This document shows positions 43,590 through 52,870 of a DNA stretch of 64,000 nucleotides, one piece after another. The notes under the pieces were generated by a model. That model made no database searches. It was not told where the DNA came from and worked only from the letters and a program-made list of their open reading frames with translations. Each line of letters opens with the position of its first letter. Position 1 is the first letter of the stretch. The stretch comes from Butyrivibrio sp. FCS014 (GTDB lineage: Bacteria > Bacillota > Clostridia > Lachnospirales > Lachnospiraceae). The stretch lies in NCBI RefSeq assembly GCF_000526935.1, contig NZ_JAHA01000019.1, positions 682,001 through 746,000 on the forward strand. Reading direction: 5' to 3'. The translations under genes were made by a program, and so were the position numbers.

Positions 43590-46010
43590 TCAGCTCTTTA
43601 TCTTAGCTTCATAGGCCTTGTTCTTTCTGCTGTTGCTGAAGAATCCGCCTATAACCTTTCCCATTCCTTTGAAGAAGTGTCCGTTTACCACTTCCACAAA
43701 GCCTTTTGCCATGTCCATGCTTACGGCTCCGCCGGTCATCTTAGCCATGGCCCTGAAGGGCATATTGTAGATGAAAAGAGTGTTCAGATCCGGCTTTCCG
43801 CTCTCGTCAGCCTTTTTCTTAATGGCTGTAAGGCGGCGGTAAACAAATCTTGCAAGACCGCTCTTTGCGTAGTACATCTGGCAAAGAGCATCGTTGATGC
43901 CAAGCTGTCCGTTCCACTTACCGTCAGGGATCGGCCTTCCCAGAAGCTTTTCAAACTCGGCGTCGCTGACATTCTCGATCTTTCCTGAGTAGTACGCAGG
44001 CATCTGTGCCTCTTCATAGGGAAGAAGGTCCGTGGTTCCGCTCTTTTCAATGCTTCCCGTAAGCAGGATATTTGCACTGCTGCTTCCGATGGAAACGCTG
44101 TAGCTTCCCTCTTCGACTTCCCATTTATTTGTCTTAACATTCCAGTAGCGGAAGGTCTTATCGTCAAAAGAGATTGTGACTTTCCTGCTCTCTCCGGCTT
44201 TAAGGAATACCTTGGCAAAGCCCTTCAGCTCCTTTTCCGGTCTGAAGACCTTACCATCCGGAAGAGATACATACATCTGTGCCACTTCTGCGCCGTCTCT
44301 GTCTCCGGTGTTCTTTACGGTAAAGCTTGCTCCCTTTTCATCAACGGAAAGGTCGCTGTACTCAAAGGTTGTATAGGACAGTCCGAAGCCAAAGGGATAA
44401 AGCACGGGAACCTTTGCTGTGTCATAGTATCTGTAGCCAACATAGAGGCCTTCTCTGTACTCTGATGTTCTCTCCTTGCTGGGATAATAGCGGTATGCAG
44501 GGGTGTCCTCGTGGCGCCTCGGGATAGTCTCCGAAATCTTTCCGGAAGGATTAACCGCACCTGTGAGGATATCAAGAACCGCGCCTGCTCCTGCCTGTCC
44601 GTTTAAATAGCAGTGGAGCATGGCTTTCATATAGTGGTGCCAGGGCATCTCAATCGCAGAACCTGCGCTGATGATTCCAACCAGGTTGGCATTGACCTGT
44701 CCAAGCTCCTGCAAAAGGGTTATCTGGTTCTGGGGGATCCTCATGTGAGTTCTGTCCATACCCTCAGACTCGGAATCCTCGTTGAGGCCGAAGAAGAACA
44801 GCACGATATCTGCTCTCTGGGCAAGATCAAGGGCTTCTTTCCTGGTGGCGGCATCTTCCTCACCGCCTCTTGAGTAGCCTCTGCTCATGCCTACGACCTG
44901 AAGGTCATAATTTCCTATAAGCTCTGATATGGTTTCAATTTTTGTGGGGTTTACAAGGGATGATCCTGCGCCCTGATATCTGGGAACAAATGCAAAATCA
45001 CCGATGACCGCAACCTTTGCCCCCTTCTTAAGAGGCAGGATGTTCTCCTCATTCTTTAAAAGCACCGTGCTCTCTGCTGCGGCTCTTCTTGCAATTGAGT
45101 GATGGGCATTCTTGTCGAAGTCTTCTTTTCTTCCCTGAGCATTGACGTAAAGTGTCATCACAGCGTCCAGAAGTTCGTCGACTCTTTTGTCCACATCCTC
45201 CATGGAAATCTTGCCGCTCTCTACGGCTGCTATAAGCTCCCTTGCTGAATCAAGGCCGGGATTTGGCATCTCAAGGTTTGAGCCTGCGGCAACGCCAAGA
45301 GCATGGTCGTTGGATGCACCCCAGTCTGTTATAACGATACCGTCAAATCCCCAGTCGTCCCTAAGGATCTCTGTGAGAAGATGCCTGTTCTCATTGGCGT
45401 AAGTGCCGTTCACCTCATTGTAGGAGGACATGATGGTCTTGGCCTTGCCCTCTTTTACGGCGATCTCAAAGCCTGTAAGATAGATCTCCCTTAAGGTCCT
45501 TTCGTCAACCACTGAATCCATTGCCATACGACGAAGTTCCTGGGAGTTCACCGCAAAGTGCTTGGGACACGCATAAACGCCCTGAGACTGGATTCCCTTC
45601 ACATAGGAAGCAGCCATCTTGCCTGCAAGATAAGGGTCTTCAGAGAAGTACTCAAAATTCCTTCCGCAAAGAGGACTTCTCTTGATATTGAGGCCGGGGC
45701 CCAGGAGGACGTTAACGCCCTCCGCCATGGCCTCTTCTCCGAGAGTTTTGCCGAGAGTCTCTCCCAGCTCAACATCCCAGCTGTTTGCTATTGTTGCCGC
45801 TGTAGGAAAACACGTTGCGGGAACCGATGCATTAAGTCCCAGGTGATCTCCTGCTCCGGCCTGTTTTCTTATACCGTGAGGTCCGTCGGAGCAGAATATG
45901 GACGGGATTCCAAGCCTTTTAAACGCTCTTGTCTCCCACTCGTTCCTGCCGCCAAGGAAGGCAGCTTTTTCTTCTATTGTCATTTTCTCAATGATGTCCT
46001 GATATTTCAC
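43590..46010 (-). CDS. GH3 family beta-glucosidase (cytoplasmic)
   Basis: An 806-residue enzyme that removes terminal beta-linked glucose (or related sugars) from oligosaccharides. It has the classical order: GH3 N-terminal barrel, with PHGIRKQ near residue 40, the KHFAVNSQE substrate-site motif and the nucleophile aspartate in VITDWGAS near residue 228. The GH3 C-terminal domain and a fibronectin III-like domain (FGFGLSYTTFEYSDL, TFRYWNVKTNKWEVEEGSY) follow. A final ~120-residue extension (LPYEEAQMPAYYSGKIENVS onwards) is less usual. It has no signal peptide. It sits 51 bases after the large GH3 gene. Confidence 0.93.
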   Translation of the reverse strand: MKYQDIIEKMTIEEKAAFLGGRNEWETRAFKRLGIPSIFCSDGPHGIRKQAGAGDHLGLNASVPATCFPTAATIANSWDVELGETLGKTLGEEAMAEGVNVLLGPGLNIKRSPLCGRNFEYFSEDPYLAGKMAASYVKGIQSQGVYACPKHFAVNSQELRRMAMDSVVDERTLREIYLTGFEIAVKEGKAKTIMSSYNEVNGTYANENRHLLTEILRDDWGFDGIVITDWGASNDHALGVAAGSNLEMPNPGLDSARELIAAVESGKISMEDVDKRVDELLDAVMTLYVNAQGRKEDFDKNAHHSIARRAAAESTVLLKNEENILPLKKGAKVAVIGDFAFVPRYQGAGSSLVNPTKIETISELIGNYDLQVVGMSRGYSRGGEEDAATRKEALDLAQRADIVLFFFGLNEDSESEGMDRTHMRIPQNQITLLQELGQVNANLVGIISAGSAIEMPWHHYMKAMLHCYLNGQAGAGAVLDILTGAVNPSGKISETIPRRHEDTPAYRYYPSKERTSEYREGLYVGYRYYDTAKVPVLYPFGFGLSYTTFEYSDLSVDEKGASFTVKNTGDRDGAEVAQMYVSLPDGKVFRPEKELKGFAKVFLKAGESRKVTISFDDKTFRYWNVKTNKWEVEEGSYSVSIGSSSANILLTGSIEKSGTTDLLPYEEAQMPAYYSGKIENVSDAEFEKLLGRPIPDGKWNGQLGINDALCQMYYAKSGLARFVYRRLTAIKKKADESGKPDLNTLFIYNMPFRAMAKMTGGAVSMDMAKGFVEVVNGHFFKGMGKVIGGFFSNSRKNKAYEAKIKS

Positions 46011-46061
46011 TTTCGTTACCTCACTTTTAAATCTAAAGATCTGTTTATTCCTGCCAAGCCA

Positions 46062-49010
46062 TTACTGCTCTGCAGATGCCTCTTTTGCCTCAGCTTCTTT
46101 GTTCTTCCTGAAATTCCTGATGAAGATGGTCATAAGGCAGATCATAAGTCCTGCAAAGATAACATCAAGAGCGATCATAAGCTTCTTCCAGGAAGCCATT
46201 CCGGGATTGAGGTTCTCGGGTGCATATGCACGGCTGTTTGCTACGGTGTAGAGAATGTTCTTTGTAGCATCGCGCATAGCCTGCTGAGCTCCGTTTGTAT
46301 CTCTGAACTGTACGTTATTGGTTGCTGTAGGATAGTTAACCAGCATGCAGTCTGTACCGTTACGGATAGCCTGGTCAGATGACATGTATCCGTATACACC
46401 GAAGTAGTCGGTAAGTACGAAGCCGTTAAAGCCCCACTCATCACGAAGAACTGTCTTAAGCAGTGATGAGGATCCGCCTGCCCAACGGTTTCCGATGTAG
46501 TTGAAGGAAGACATAACTGCTGTAAGTCCTACGTTCTTTACGCAAACCTCGAAAGGTCTAAGGTAGATCTCACGGATCGCCTGCTCGTTGGACCAGGTGC
46601 AGAGCATGTCGCATCTGTTGCCTTCCTGATCGTTCATGGCAAAGTGCTTGATGTAAGCGTATACGCCGTTGTCCCAGGAGCCCTGAGCTGCCTTGGCAGC
46701 GATAAAGCCTGAAAGGATGCTGTCCTCTGAATAGTACTCGAAGTTACGTCCTGCGAAAGCTGTTCTGTGGATGTTCATGGCAGGTGCATACCAACCTGAA
46801 ACGTCCATTTCGTTAGCCATCTTGCCAATGTAATCACCGAACTGATAAGCAAGATCCTTGTTAAATGTAGCTGCAATTGTTACACCAACGGGGAATCCAA
46901 GGGAACCTACGCCGGTGAAATTGTTATTGATGGAAGCAGGGCCGTCACAGTCGTTTGTACGTACCTTGCCGATAGAATCAACTGAATTTGTCTGATATCC
47001 GCCAAGAGATATAAGTGCGTTCATATCATCAAGGCTCATGCTGTTTAAAAGTTCATCCCACTTTGCATCGTTCTTATCAAGACCGCGAAGATCAGCGAGC
47101 TTAAGGTTTGTAGCAGCTCCTGTTGTTACCTCTGAAGCGTTGGGATCCTCATCAGCAGCTGTTACTTCAGGTGTGAGGTAGTTGCTGATGTTGTAGAAAG
47201 AAGCCTTTGCATCTGCGCTCATCTCATAGTTTGTAGGAGCCTTTGTTGCCTCGCCATAGTTGGCAAAGCCGTCTTTTCTTGAAAGATATGTTACATCACC
47301 CTCGGCATAATCAAATGCGTTTGTTGCAGTGATCTTGTCGCTGGGTCTGTTGTTTGAACCGTCGTAAGTAACTGTTGTGCCTACATTGTAGGTCTTTGAA
47401 TCGATAACGTTATGAGAATCCTTGTTGATGGAGATCTCGTAATCACCTGCCTCAAGGACATAAGCCTTGGCATTCTGATAGTCGTAGGATGCAAGGAACT
47501 CGTCGTCAAAAGAGATTGTGACTGTTTCGGAAGCACCCGGCTCAAGGAGAGATGTCTTTTCAAATGCAATAAGATTTGCTGTTGCCTTCTCAATTCCGCC
47601 GTTCTCATAAGGAGGATTGAAATAAACCTGAACAACATCTTTTCCTGCTACTGAACCTGTATTTGTAACTGTTACGTCAAAACTGATATTACCGTTTGTA
47701 GCTGTAATGTCCCCCATGGTCTGCTCAAAGGTTGTGTATGAAAGACCATATCCGAAGGGATACTGAACTACTGAGTCGTAGTCGATAAGTCCCTCTACTG
47801 CTGCTGTCTCATAGAACTTGTAACCCACATAGATGCCCTCAACATAGTTAATGAAGGATACGTCTGCTCTCTGCTCTGCTCCTGTGATGAAGCTGGTTGA
47901 GATAACTGCGAACTCATCCATGTTTGTGTAGTTGAAATCACCGAAGTTGTTCCACCAGGGTGTCTTTTCCATATCGTAAACGAATGTGTCGATAAGCTTA
48001 CCTGAAGGGTTAACATCACCTGTTACGATCTCGCCAAGGGCTGTCATTCCCACATGGCCCATGCCTGCTGCCCAGAGAACTGACTTGATCTGGGGATGAT
48101 CCTCAACAAAGCCCATCTCGAAAGCGTTGGCACCGTTGTAAACAAGAACTACCTTATCGAAGTTTGCACATACAAGGTCGATCATCTCTTCTTCTCTGTT
48201 TGAGAGCTGAAGGTAGTGATCACCTGCATCCCAGTCGTTACCCTCGTTTAAAGAGTCATCATAAACACCTGCTGTGTAAGTTGTTCCATCCATGAAAGAG
48301 CCGTCAACAACTGCGGGCATATTGCTGGGAAGATCTGCGCCCTCACCGCCTGAGCGGCTGATAACGATCATAGCTGTATCTGAGAAGCTCTTTGCGTTTG
48401 CAATAAGCTCATCTGTGTAGAGATTTACGTTGGGTTCGGGAAGTGTCCAATCCTGTGCCCACATTCCTACCTCAGGCCTGTCAGCCTTGTAGTCTGTATA
48501 GAATTTTGTAAGTTCTTCATTGGTCTCAATTCCTGCTGCTGAAAGAGACTGAAGAATATTAACTGTATCATAAGCATTGTTAAGCGCACCTGATCCTGCT
48601 CCACCGAGAATAGGATTTGTAGATGCCCATCCGAATACGTTGAGCTTGCTTCCCTTTGCAACAGGAAGTGTTGCATCATCGTTCTCAACAAGTACAATGC
48701 CCTCTCTTGCAATATTCTTGGCAAGTTCAGCTGAAGCATCGGATGTCTCCTTGGAGATCGTTCCGCTTCCGCTTACCAGGTCAAGCATTGTGCTCATGGG
48801 ACCTGTACAGATCATATTTACACAGATAACAATACCTGTAAGCATTGCAACCAGTGCAGTACCTCTGATAAGCTTTCTGGCGCTCTTTTTAACTTTCATT
48901 ACCGCGATCATGACAATGACCGCTACGGCAATGATCACGCCGATTGCTATCAGTTGTGATTTGATGGATGTTATAACATTCATAACATCGCTCATGTTGA
49001 TAGATAACAT
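46062..49010 (-). CDS. membrane-anchored permuted GH3 family glycosidase
   Basis: A 982-residue protein with the GH3 domains in reversed order. Two membrane helices come first (~17-38 and ~48-68), then the GH3 C-terminal domain (LSKGS-like GSKLNVFGWASTNPILGG) and a fibronectin III-like region (YPFGYGLSYTTFEQTM near 430). The catalytic barrel comes last (KVRTNDCDGPASINN, KHFAMNDQEGNR, nucleophile Asp in VLTDYFGV near residue 868). A last membrane helix near 945-968 precedes a Lys/Glu-rich tail. Reversed GH3 order is known in some rumen bacteria (family knowledge); the double membrane anchoring suggests a surface enzyme. GGGAGG precedes the ATG. Confidence 0.9.
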   Translation of the reverse strand: MLSINMSDVMNVITSIKSQLIAIGVIIAVAVIVMIAVMKVKKSARKLIRGTALVAMLTGIVICVNMICTGPMSTMLDLVSGSGTISKETSDASAELAKNIAREGIVLVENDDATLPVAKGSKLNVFGWASTNPILGGAGSGALNNAYDTVNILQSLSAAGIETNEELTKFYTDYKADRPEVGMWAQDWTLPEPNVNLYTDELIANAKSFSDTAMIVISRSGGEGADLPSNMPAVVDGSFMDGTTYTAGVYDDSLNEGNDWDAGDHYLQLSNREEEMIDLVCANFDKVVLVYNGANAFEMGFVEDHPQIKSVLWAAGMGHVGMTALGEIVTGDVNPSGKLIDTFVYDMEKTPWWNNFGDFNYTNMDEFAVISTSFITGAEQRADVSFINYVEGIYVGYKFYETAAVEGLIDYDSVVQYPFGYGLSYTTFEQTMGDITATNGNISFDVTVTNTGSVAGKDVVQVYFNPPYENGGIEKATANLIAFEKTSLLEPGASETVTISFDDEFLASYDYQNAKAYVLEAGDYEISINKDSHNVIDSKTYNVGTTVTYDGSNNRPSDKITATNAFDYAEGDVTYLSRKDGFANYGEATKAPTNYEMSADAKASFYNISNYLTPEVTAADEDPNASEVTTGAATNLKLADLRGLDKNDAKWDELLNSMSLDDMNALISLGGYQTNSVDSIGKVRTNDCDGPASINNNFTGVGSLGFPVGVTIAATFNKDLAYQFGDYIGKMANEMDVSGWYAPAMNIHRTAFAGRNFEYYSEDSILSGFIAAKAAQGSWDNGVYAYIKHFAMNDQEGNRCDMLCTWSNEQAIREIYLRPFEVCVKNVGLTAVMSSFNYIGNRWAGGSSSLLKTVLRDEWGFNGFVLTDYFGVYGYMSSDQAIRNGTDCMLVNYPTATNNVQFRDTNGAQQAMRDATKNILYTVANSRAYAPENLNPGMASWKKLMIALDVIFAGLMICLMTIFIRNFRKNKEAEAKEASAEQ

Positions 49011-49073
49011 ATAAAAAACCTCCCTTTTTCATGTGTGCTGTACTACGTACGCTACAACCATAGATTAACACGC

Positions 49074-49115
49074 AAAAAAAATCGTGCCGTTTTTGTCACA
49101 AACGGTACGATTTTT
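49074..49115 (-). terminator. intrinsic terminator after the diguanylate cyclase gene
   Basis: AAAATCGTACCGTTT pairs with AAACGGCACGATTTT (one mismatch), followed by a long T-run on the minus strand. It ends the two-component/GGDEF operon just upstream of the GH3 genes. The 60 bases between it and the GH3 ATG hold a possible -10 TAATCT but no good -35. Confidence 0.88.
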
Positions 49116-49132
49116 GTCCTGAACGGAATGTT

Positions 49133-50263
49133 TTATCTCTTGGCATGCTTCTGATTCTTCTCTTCATACATGTTGTCATCCATGCGCTTCAGGAAGTCAT
49201 CCACTGTATCTTTTCCCGGTTCATAGATGGCATAGCCAAGGGAAAGAGACAGCTTATACTGCCTGTTCTCGGTCTCGTTGAACATGTTTACTTCATCCCT
49301 GATACTGTCAATTATGGCGTTCATCTCCCGGTCCGAAGTATTTTTGGCAAGGAGAATGAACTCATCTCCGGCAAATCTTGTAGCCACTACCTTGTCGGGC
49401 TTTGAGAGGCGAATAACCCTCGCCACATCAATAAGGGCCTCGTCACCGGTGGAATGTCCGTAGGTATCATTGATCTGCTTGAAATAGTCCACATCGATCA
49501 TAATAGCGCCGATCTTGCTGCCAGGATCCTTAATAGCAGCATCCAGCTGATAGTCGAAATAGGCCCTGTTGTACATCCCGGTAAGTCTGTCTAGATAGGA
49601 AAACTCATTCTGCAGTGCCATATACATGGAAGTAAGTCCCACCGCCAGTGATACCCATATTAGAGAAACTCCGTAAAAGGTAGCCTGGAAAGCACATCCC
49701 AGAACCACAGGCAGAACCATCAGATACATGGGAAAGAACCTGACCTTTCCGTATCTTCTCTCGAAGCCTTTGATTATAAAGACGCTCAGTATCAGATATC
49801 CCGCATCAACTAAGTAATATACGTAGCTTAGGGGGAGTCTGTGATAAACATTCTGCTGATCAATATAATAGATAAGCGGAATAAAATTATTGAGGATAGC
49901 TATTATAACCATGATCTCAGCAGGTATCATGGCAAATCTGTAATACTTCCTGATCCTGCTTCTTGAGTGGTAAAGGCGAAGGTCTACATAAATACACCAG
50001 GAAGCAATAAACACCGGATTGGCGATAAAGCAGTAGGTATTCCCAAACATATTTATGAGCTTCATGAGAATTCCGGGCTTCCCATCCACATAGAAAGTCA
50101 GATAATCGACAATGCAGGCTATCAGTGTCAGTATTGTTATCACCGAAAAGAGCCTGACTTCCGGATGTTCGTCATCTGCTCTTCTTATGCGACTGCTTAC
50201 AAGCATTGCGATCAGCAGTAAAGCTCCTATGTAATCTGATGTAGCAACAGCTACCATGTTCAT
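49133..50263 (-). CDS. membrane diguanylate cyclase (GGDEF)
   Basis: A 376-residue protein. The first ~210 residues hold six to seven hydrophobic helices with polar loops. A GGDEF domain follows (DRLTGMYNRAYFDYQL, IGAIMIDVDYFKQINDTYGHSTGD). The active-site loop reads AGDEF near residue 298, a variant usually still active, so it should make cyclic di-GMP. No RxxD inhibitory site is at the expected position. It overlaps the histidine kinase gene by 4 bases, so its output is likely tied to the two-component system upstream. Confidence 0.9.
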   Translation of the reverse strand: MNMVAVATSDYIGALLLIAMLVSSRIRRADDEHPEVRLFSVITILTLIACIVDYLTFYVDGKPGILMKLINMFGNTYCFIANPVFIASWCIYVDLRLYHSRSRIRKYYRFAMIPAEIMVIIAILNNFIPLIYYIDQQNVYHRLPLSYVYYLVDAGYLILSVFIIKGFERRYGKVRFFPMYLMVLPVVLGCAFQATFYGVSLIWVSLAVGLTSMYMALQNEFSYLDRLTGMYNRAYFDYQLDAAIKDPGSKIGAIMIDVDYFKQINDTYGHSTGDEALIDVARVIRLSKPDKVVATRFAGDEFILLAKNTSDREMNAIIDSIRDEVNMFNETENRQYKLSLSLGYAIYEPGKDTVDDFLKRMDDNMYEEKNQKHAKR

Positions 50264-51570
50264 GCGACGCCTCCCTGAGGAATCAGTATCTTAAGTTCGA
50301 ACCAGTTTTTGTTCTGGCCGAAGGTTATAGTCCCGTGATATTTTTCGACAGTATAACGAATACTCTTTAGACCGAAACCGTGATTTCCTTTATCAGCTTT
50401 GGTGGTGACGGGATATCCGTTCTTCAGCTGGATCCGGTTTTCGGAATAATTGTTTATCTGGATCAGTACAAAGTTCTTTTTGGGAGAAACGGCGATATGA
50501 ATCAGCCGCTTTTCCGGGTCTTCTATAAGCGTAACACTTTCTATCGCATTATCAAGCGCATTTCCGAAAATTGTACATATATCCGCAACGTGCATAAAAT
50601 CAAGGACATTTCCGTCCGCAACGCAGGTTATCTTGATGTTATTGGCCCTGCAGCTCATCATCTTACCTGCGATCAGCGTATCCAGCACGCTGTTTCCGGT
50701 CTCCAGCTCCGGGCTGTAGGATTCCAGCTCATGCTCCATGGAGTCAACCCAGGCCTGGCGCTGCTCATCGCTCATGTCAGCCCGCAGCCCTGCTATCTGG
50801 TGTTTCAAGTCATGATACTTCATATTTATCATATCAAAAGTATCCTGATAATTCCTGTACTTTTCGTACTGGGCTTTGAGCATCGAATGGATATTATTCA
50901 GCTCTTTTTCCGCAAGAAACTCGCAGATACGACTTTGATACACGTAGAGGATCATGATACCCGCCAGATCCACCAGTGTCCTTATGTAGAAAACATCGGC
51001 TGTAACACCGGCAGAGAACGGGGTATTGCTCAAAATAAAACTCAGATTACTGAAGGCAAAAATCGAGGCAGCTATCAGGATTGCAGCCATCAGTTCACGG
51101 ATGTTGATCTCAAGCTGCACAAGGCGCCTTGTGATGCCCTTTTCCATATAGTGAGCCCAGGTGAACACCAGGGCATACACAGCTACCAGAATAGCTCCCT
51201 GCAGGATTATCGACGGATTGATGCCCCTTGCAAAGTATGCCAGCTGCCACTCCAGGGATGCTGCAAATTCCGCCAGCAGAAAGGCCCTGGCGCAGTAGTA
51301 TCCGATAACATTCCCGGTATCGTCACATACGATATACATGAAAAGATACATCAGCAAAACCGCAGCAAGCATACATGGAATCCAGAAGTAGATTGGCAGA
51401 GATTTCGTGAGCACAAGAAAAATGCTCTGCAGAATAATGGCCAGAACAGAAGCCACTGCAAATTCAAGATTCTTAAGCTTTCGCTTCAGCACCAGACAAT
51501 AAGTCATACAGGCCATCCACTCTGCTATCGCCGTATATAGTCTTGGAATATCCGCGTACATGTTTTCCAT
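50260..51570 (-). CDS. GHKL (AgrC-like) sensor histidine kinase
   Basis: A 436-residue kinase. The first ~220 residues form six to seven membrane helices, as in peptide-sensing AgrC-type receptors. The likely phosphorylated histidine is in KYHDLKHQIAGLR. The ATPase has the GHKL pattern (FGNALDNAIESV, GNHGFGLKSIRYTVEKYHG). It lies 34 bases after its response regulator and overlaps the GGDEF gene. No small AgrD-like peptide gene or AgrB protease gene is nearby, so the signal is unknown. Confidence 0.88.
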   Translation of the reverse strand: MENMYADIPRLYTAIAEWMACMTYCLVLKRKLKNLEFAVASVLAIILQSIFLVLTKSLPIYFWIPCMLAAVLLMYLFMYIVCDDTGNVIGYYCARAFLLAEFAASLEWQLAYFARGINPSIILQGAILVAVYALVFTWAHYMEKGITRRLVQLEINIRELMAAILIAASIFAFSNLSFILSNTPFSAGVTADVFYIRTLVDLAGIMILYVYQSRICEFLAEKELNNIHSMLKAQYEKYRNYQDTFDMINMKYHDLKHQIAGLRADMSDEQRQAWVDSMEHELESYSPELETGNSVLDTLIAGKMMSCRANNIKITCVADGNVLDFMHVADICTIFGNALDNAIESVTLIEDPEKRLIHIAVSPKKNFVLIQINNYSENRIQLKNGYPVTTKADKGNHGFGLKSIRYTVEKYHGTITFGQNKNWFELKILIPQGGVA

Positions 51571-51604
51571 CTAAAGTCCCACAAAATATATATACGTTAC
51601 AGGG

Positions 51605-52309
51605 TCACAGACCGGCCATGTAATCGGTAAGTGCGTTCATGAAGTCATTTTTCCTGGCCCGGCTGATAAGAAGCTGCTTGCCCGCTATCTGGCAGCACCC
51701 CTTTTCAACGCCATCCACATATTTAAGGTTCACAAGGTAACCCTTGTTGCTTCTAAAGAAGTTGTACTGCGCCAGCTGAACCTCAAAATCCGAAAGCCTG
51801 GCTCTTATGGTAAATTCTCCGCCGCTGGTGTAGAAGTTTAAGTTGTGACCTTCGCTCTCTATATAGAAGATATTGTCAATATCCAGCTTTTTTACCCCGG
51901 AAGACATCTCTATTGTGATAATGTTCGTCTCGGACTTCCTGATCCTGCTTATGGCCCTCTCCAGCTTCTGGGAAAATGCAAAGTAGCTGACAGGCTTTAA
52001 CACATAATCCAGAGCATCCACCTGATAGCCTCTGATGGCATAATTGGTCATATTTGTGATAAACATGATGACCACGTTCTGATCCAGCTTCCGGATCTCT
52101 TCCGCTGCGGTCATGCCGTCCATGAACTTCATCTCAATGTCCATGAGAATGATATCAAAGCTGCTATTGTAGCCGTTGGTGATCTCATCTCCGTCCCTGA
52201 ATCTGGTGACATTGAACAGCGTGCCGCTCTCAATCTGATATTTATTCACAAACTCGGCCAGCTGCGCCGCGTATGAATCTTCATCTTCTACTATTGCGAG
52301 ATTTATCAT
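51605..52309 (-). CDS. LytTR-family response regulator
   Basis: A 234-residue protein from the ATG at 52309, with GGAG nine bases upstream; the frame is open to 52342. The receiver domain holds acidic residues EDED, the phosphorylation aspartate in IILMDIEMKFMDG and the lysine in YVLKPVSYF. A LytTR DNA-binding domain follows (IFYIESEGHNLNFYTSGGEF, FFRSNKGYLVNLKYVDGV). It is the first gene of the operon with the GHKL kinase and diguanylate cyclase, and presumably controls them or surface/competence-like genes. Its -10 (TATAAT, 52334-52339) overlaps the preceding terminator. Confidence 0.9.
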   Translation of the reverse strand: MINLAIVEDEDSYAAQLAEFVNKYQIESGTLFNVTRFRDGDEITNGYNSSFDIILMDIEMKFMDGMTAAEEIRKLDQNVVIMFITNMTNYAIRGYQVDALDYVLKPVSYFAFSQKLERAISRIRKSETNIITIEMSSGVKKLDIDNIFYIESEGHNLNFYTSGGEFTIRARLSDFEVQLAQYNFFRSNKGYLVNLKYVDGVEKGCCQIAGKQLLISRARKNDFMNALTDYMAGL

Positions 52310-52343
52310 TCCTCTTCTCCTGCTAATAGTATTATTATACACT

Positions 52344-52376
52344 AAAAATCCGACACCTCGAAAGAAGTGTCGGATT
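52344..52376 (-). terminator. intrinsic terminator after the PH-domain gene
   Basis: ATCCGACAC and GTGTCGGAT form a perfect 9-base stem, followed by TTTTT on the minus strand. It separates the PH-domain gene from the two-component operon. Confidence 0.85.
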
Positions 52377-52391
52377 GATATGTATATTTAT

Positions 52392-52853
52392 TTAATTATC
52401 TATATGCCCTTCCAGATCGTCAATGCCGTCCACATCGTGGATGTCGCCGGCGCCAAAGCCGATGTTCTGCATGCTGACTGTCCTGCGACGGATACGTGCC
52501 GCCTCTGAAGCCTGAAGGATGAAGTCCTTGATCTCACGGCCATGCTTGATATTCTTCATAACAATAGTCCTGTCTGTTACGTCAGAAGTATAAAGAACTA
52601 TGGTAGAAAGGCCGGCCATGCGCTGCCACAGAGTACTGGTAATCTCTACATCGCTGATCTTGTACATGTAGCAGTCGTTCTCCCTTGTGGTGAAGAACCC
52701 TTTGATTATGGTGAAATCATTTTCTCTTATCTCGTATTTGGTAAAGGTCCAGGGAAGGCCGAAAAGCAGCCATCTTGAGCGCTCACTGTACTTAAGATCG
52801 CCCTTGGATTCCTTGGATGCCGCATATTGCTCGGGATTTGCAATCTTTGCCAT
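52392..52853 (-). CDS. bacterial PH-domain (DUF304-like) protein
   Basis: A 153-residue protein with one bacterial pleckstrin-homology domain: WTFTKYEIRENDFTIIKGFFTTRENDCYMYKISDVEIT, the RWLLFG-type opening and a basic KNIKHGREIKDFI. It ends in an acidic tail (GDIHDVDGIDDLEG). It has no membrane helix, so unlike many DUF304 proteins it is soluble. It lies 17 bases after trpB2 on the same strand and is probably co-transcribed; the link to tryptophan synthesis is not evident. Confidence 0.78.
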   Translation of the reverse strand: MAKIANPEQYAASKESKGDLKYSERSRWLLFGLPWTFTKYEIRENDFTIIKGFFTTRENDCYMYKISDVEITSTLWQRMAGLSTIVLYTSDVTDRTIVMKNIKHGREIKDFILQASEAARIRRRTVSMQNIGFGAGDIHDVDGIDDLEGHIDN

Positions 52854-52870
52854 GTCGTTTACCCTCCTTA

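Noticed and set aside
50380..51540. 386-codon open frame on the plus strand
   Set aside because: Antisense to the GHKL histidine kinase, whose membrane and ATPase motifs are unmistakable; the plus-strand product has no recognisable domain.
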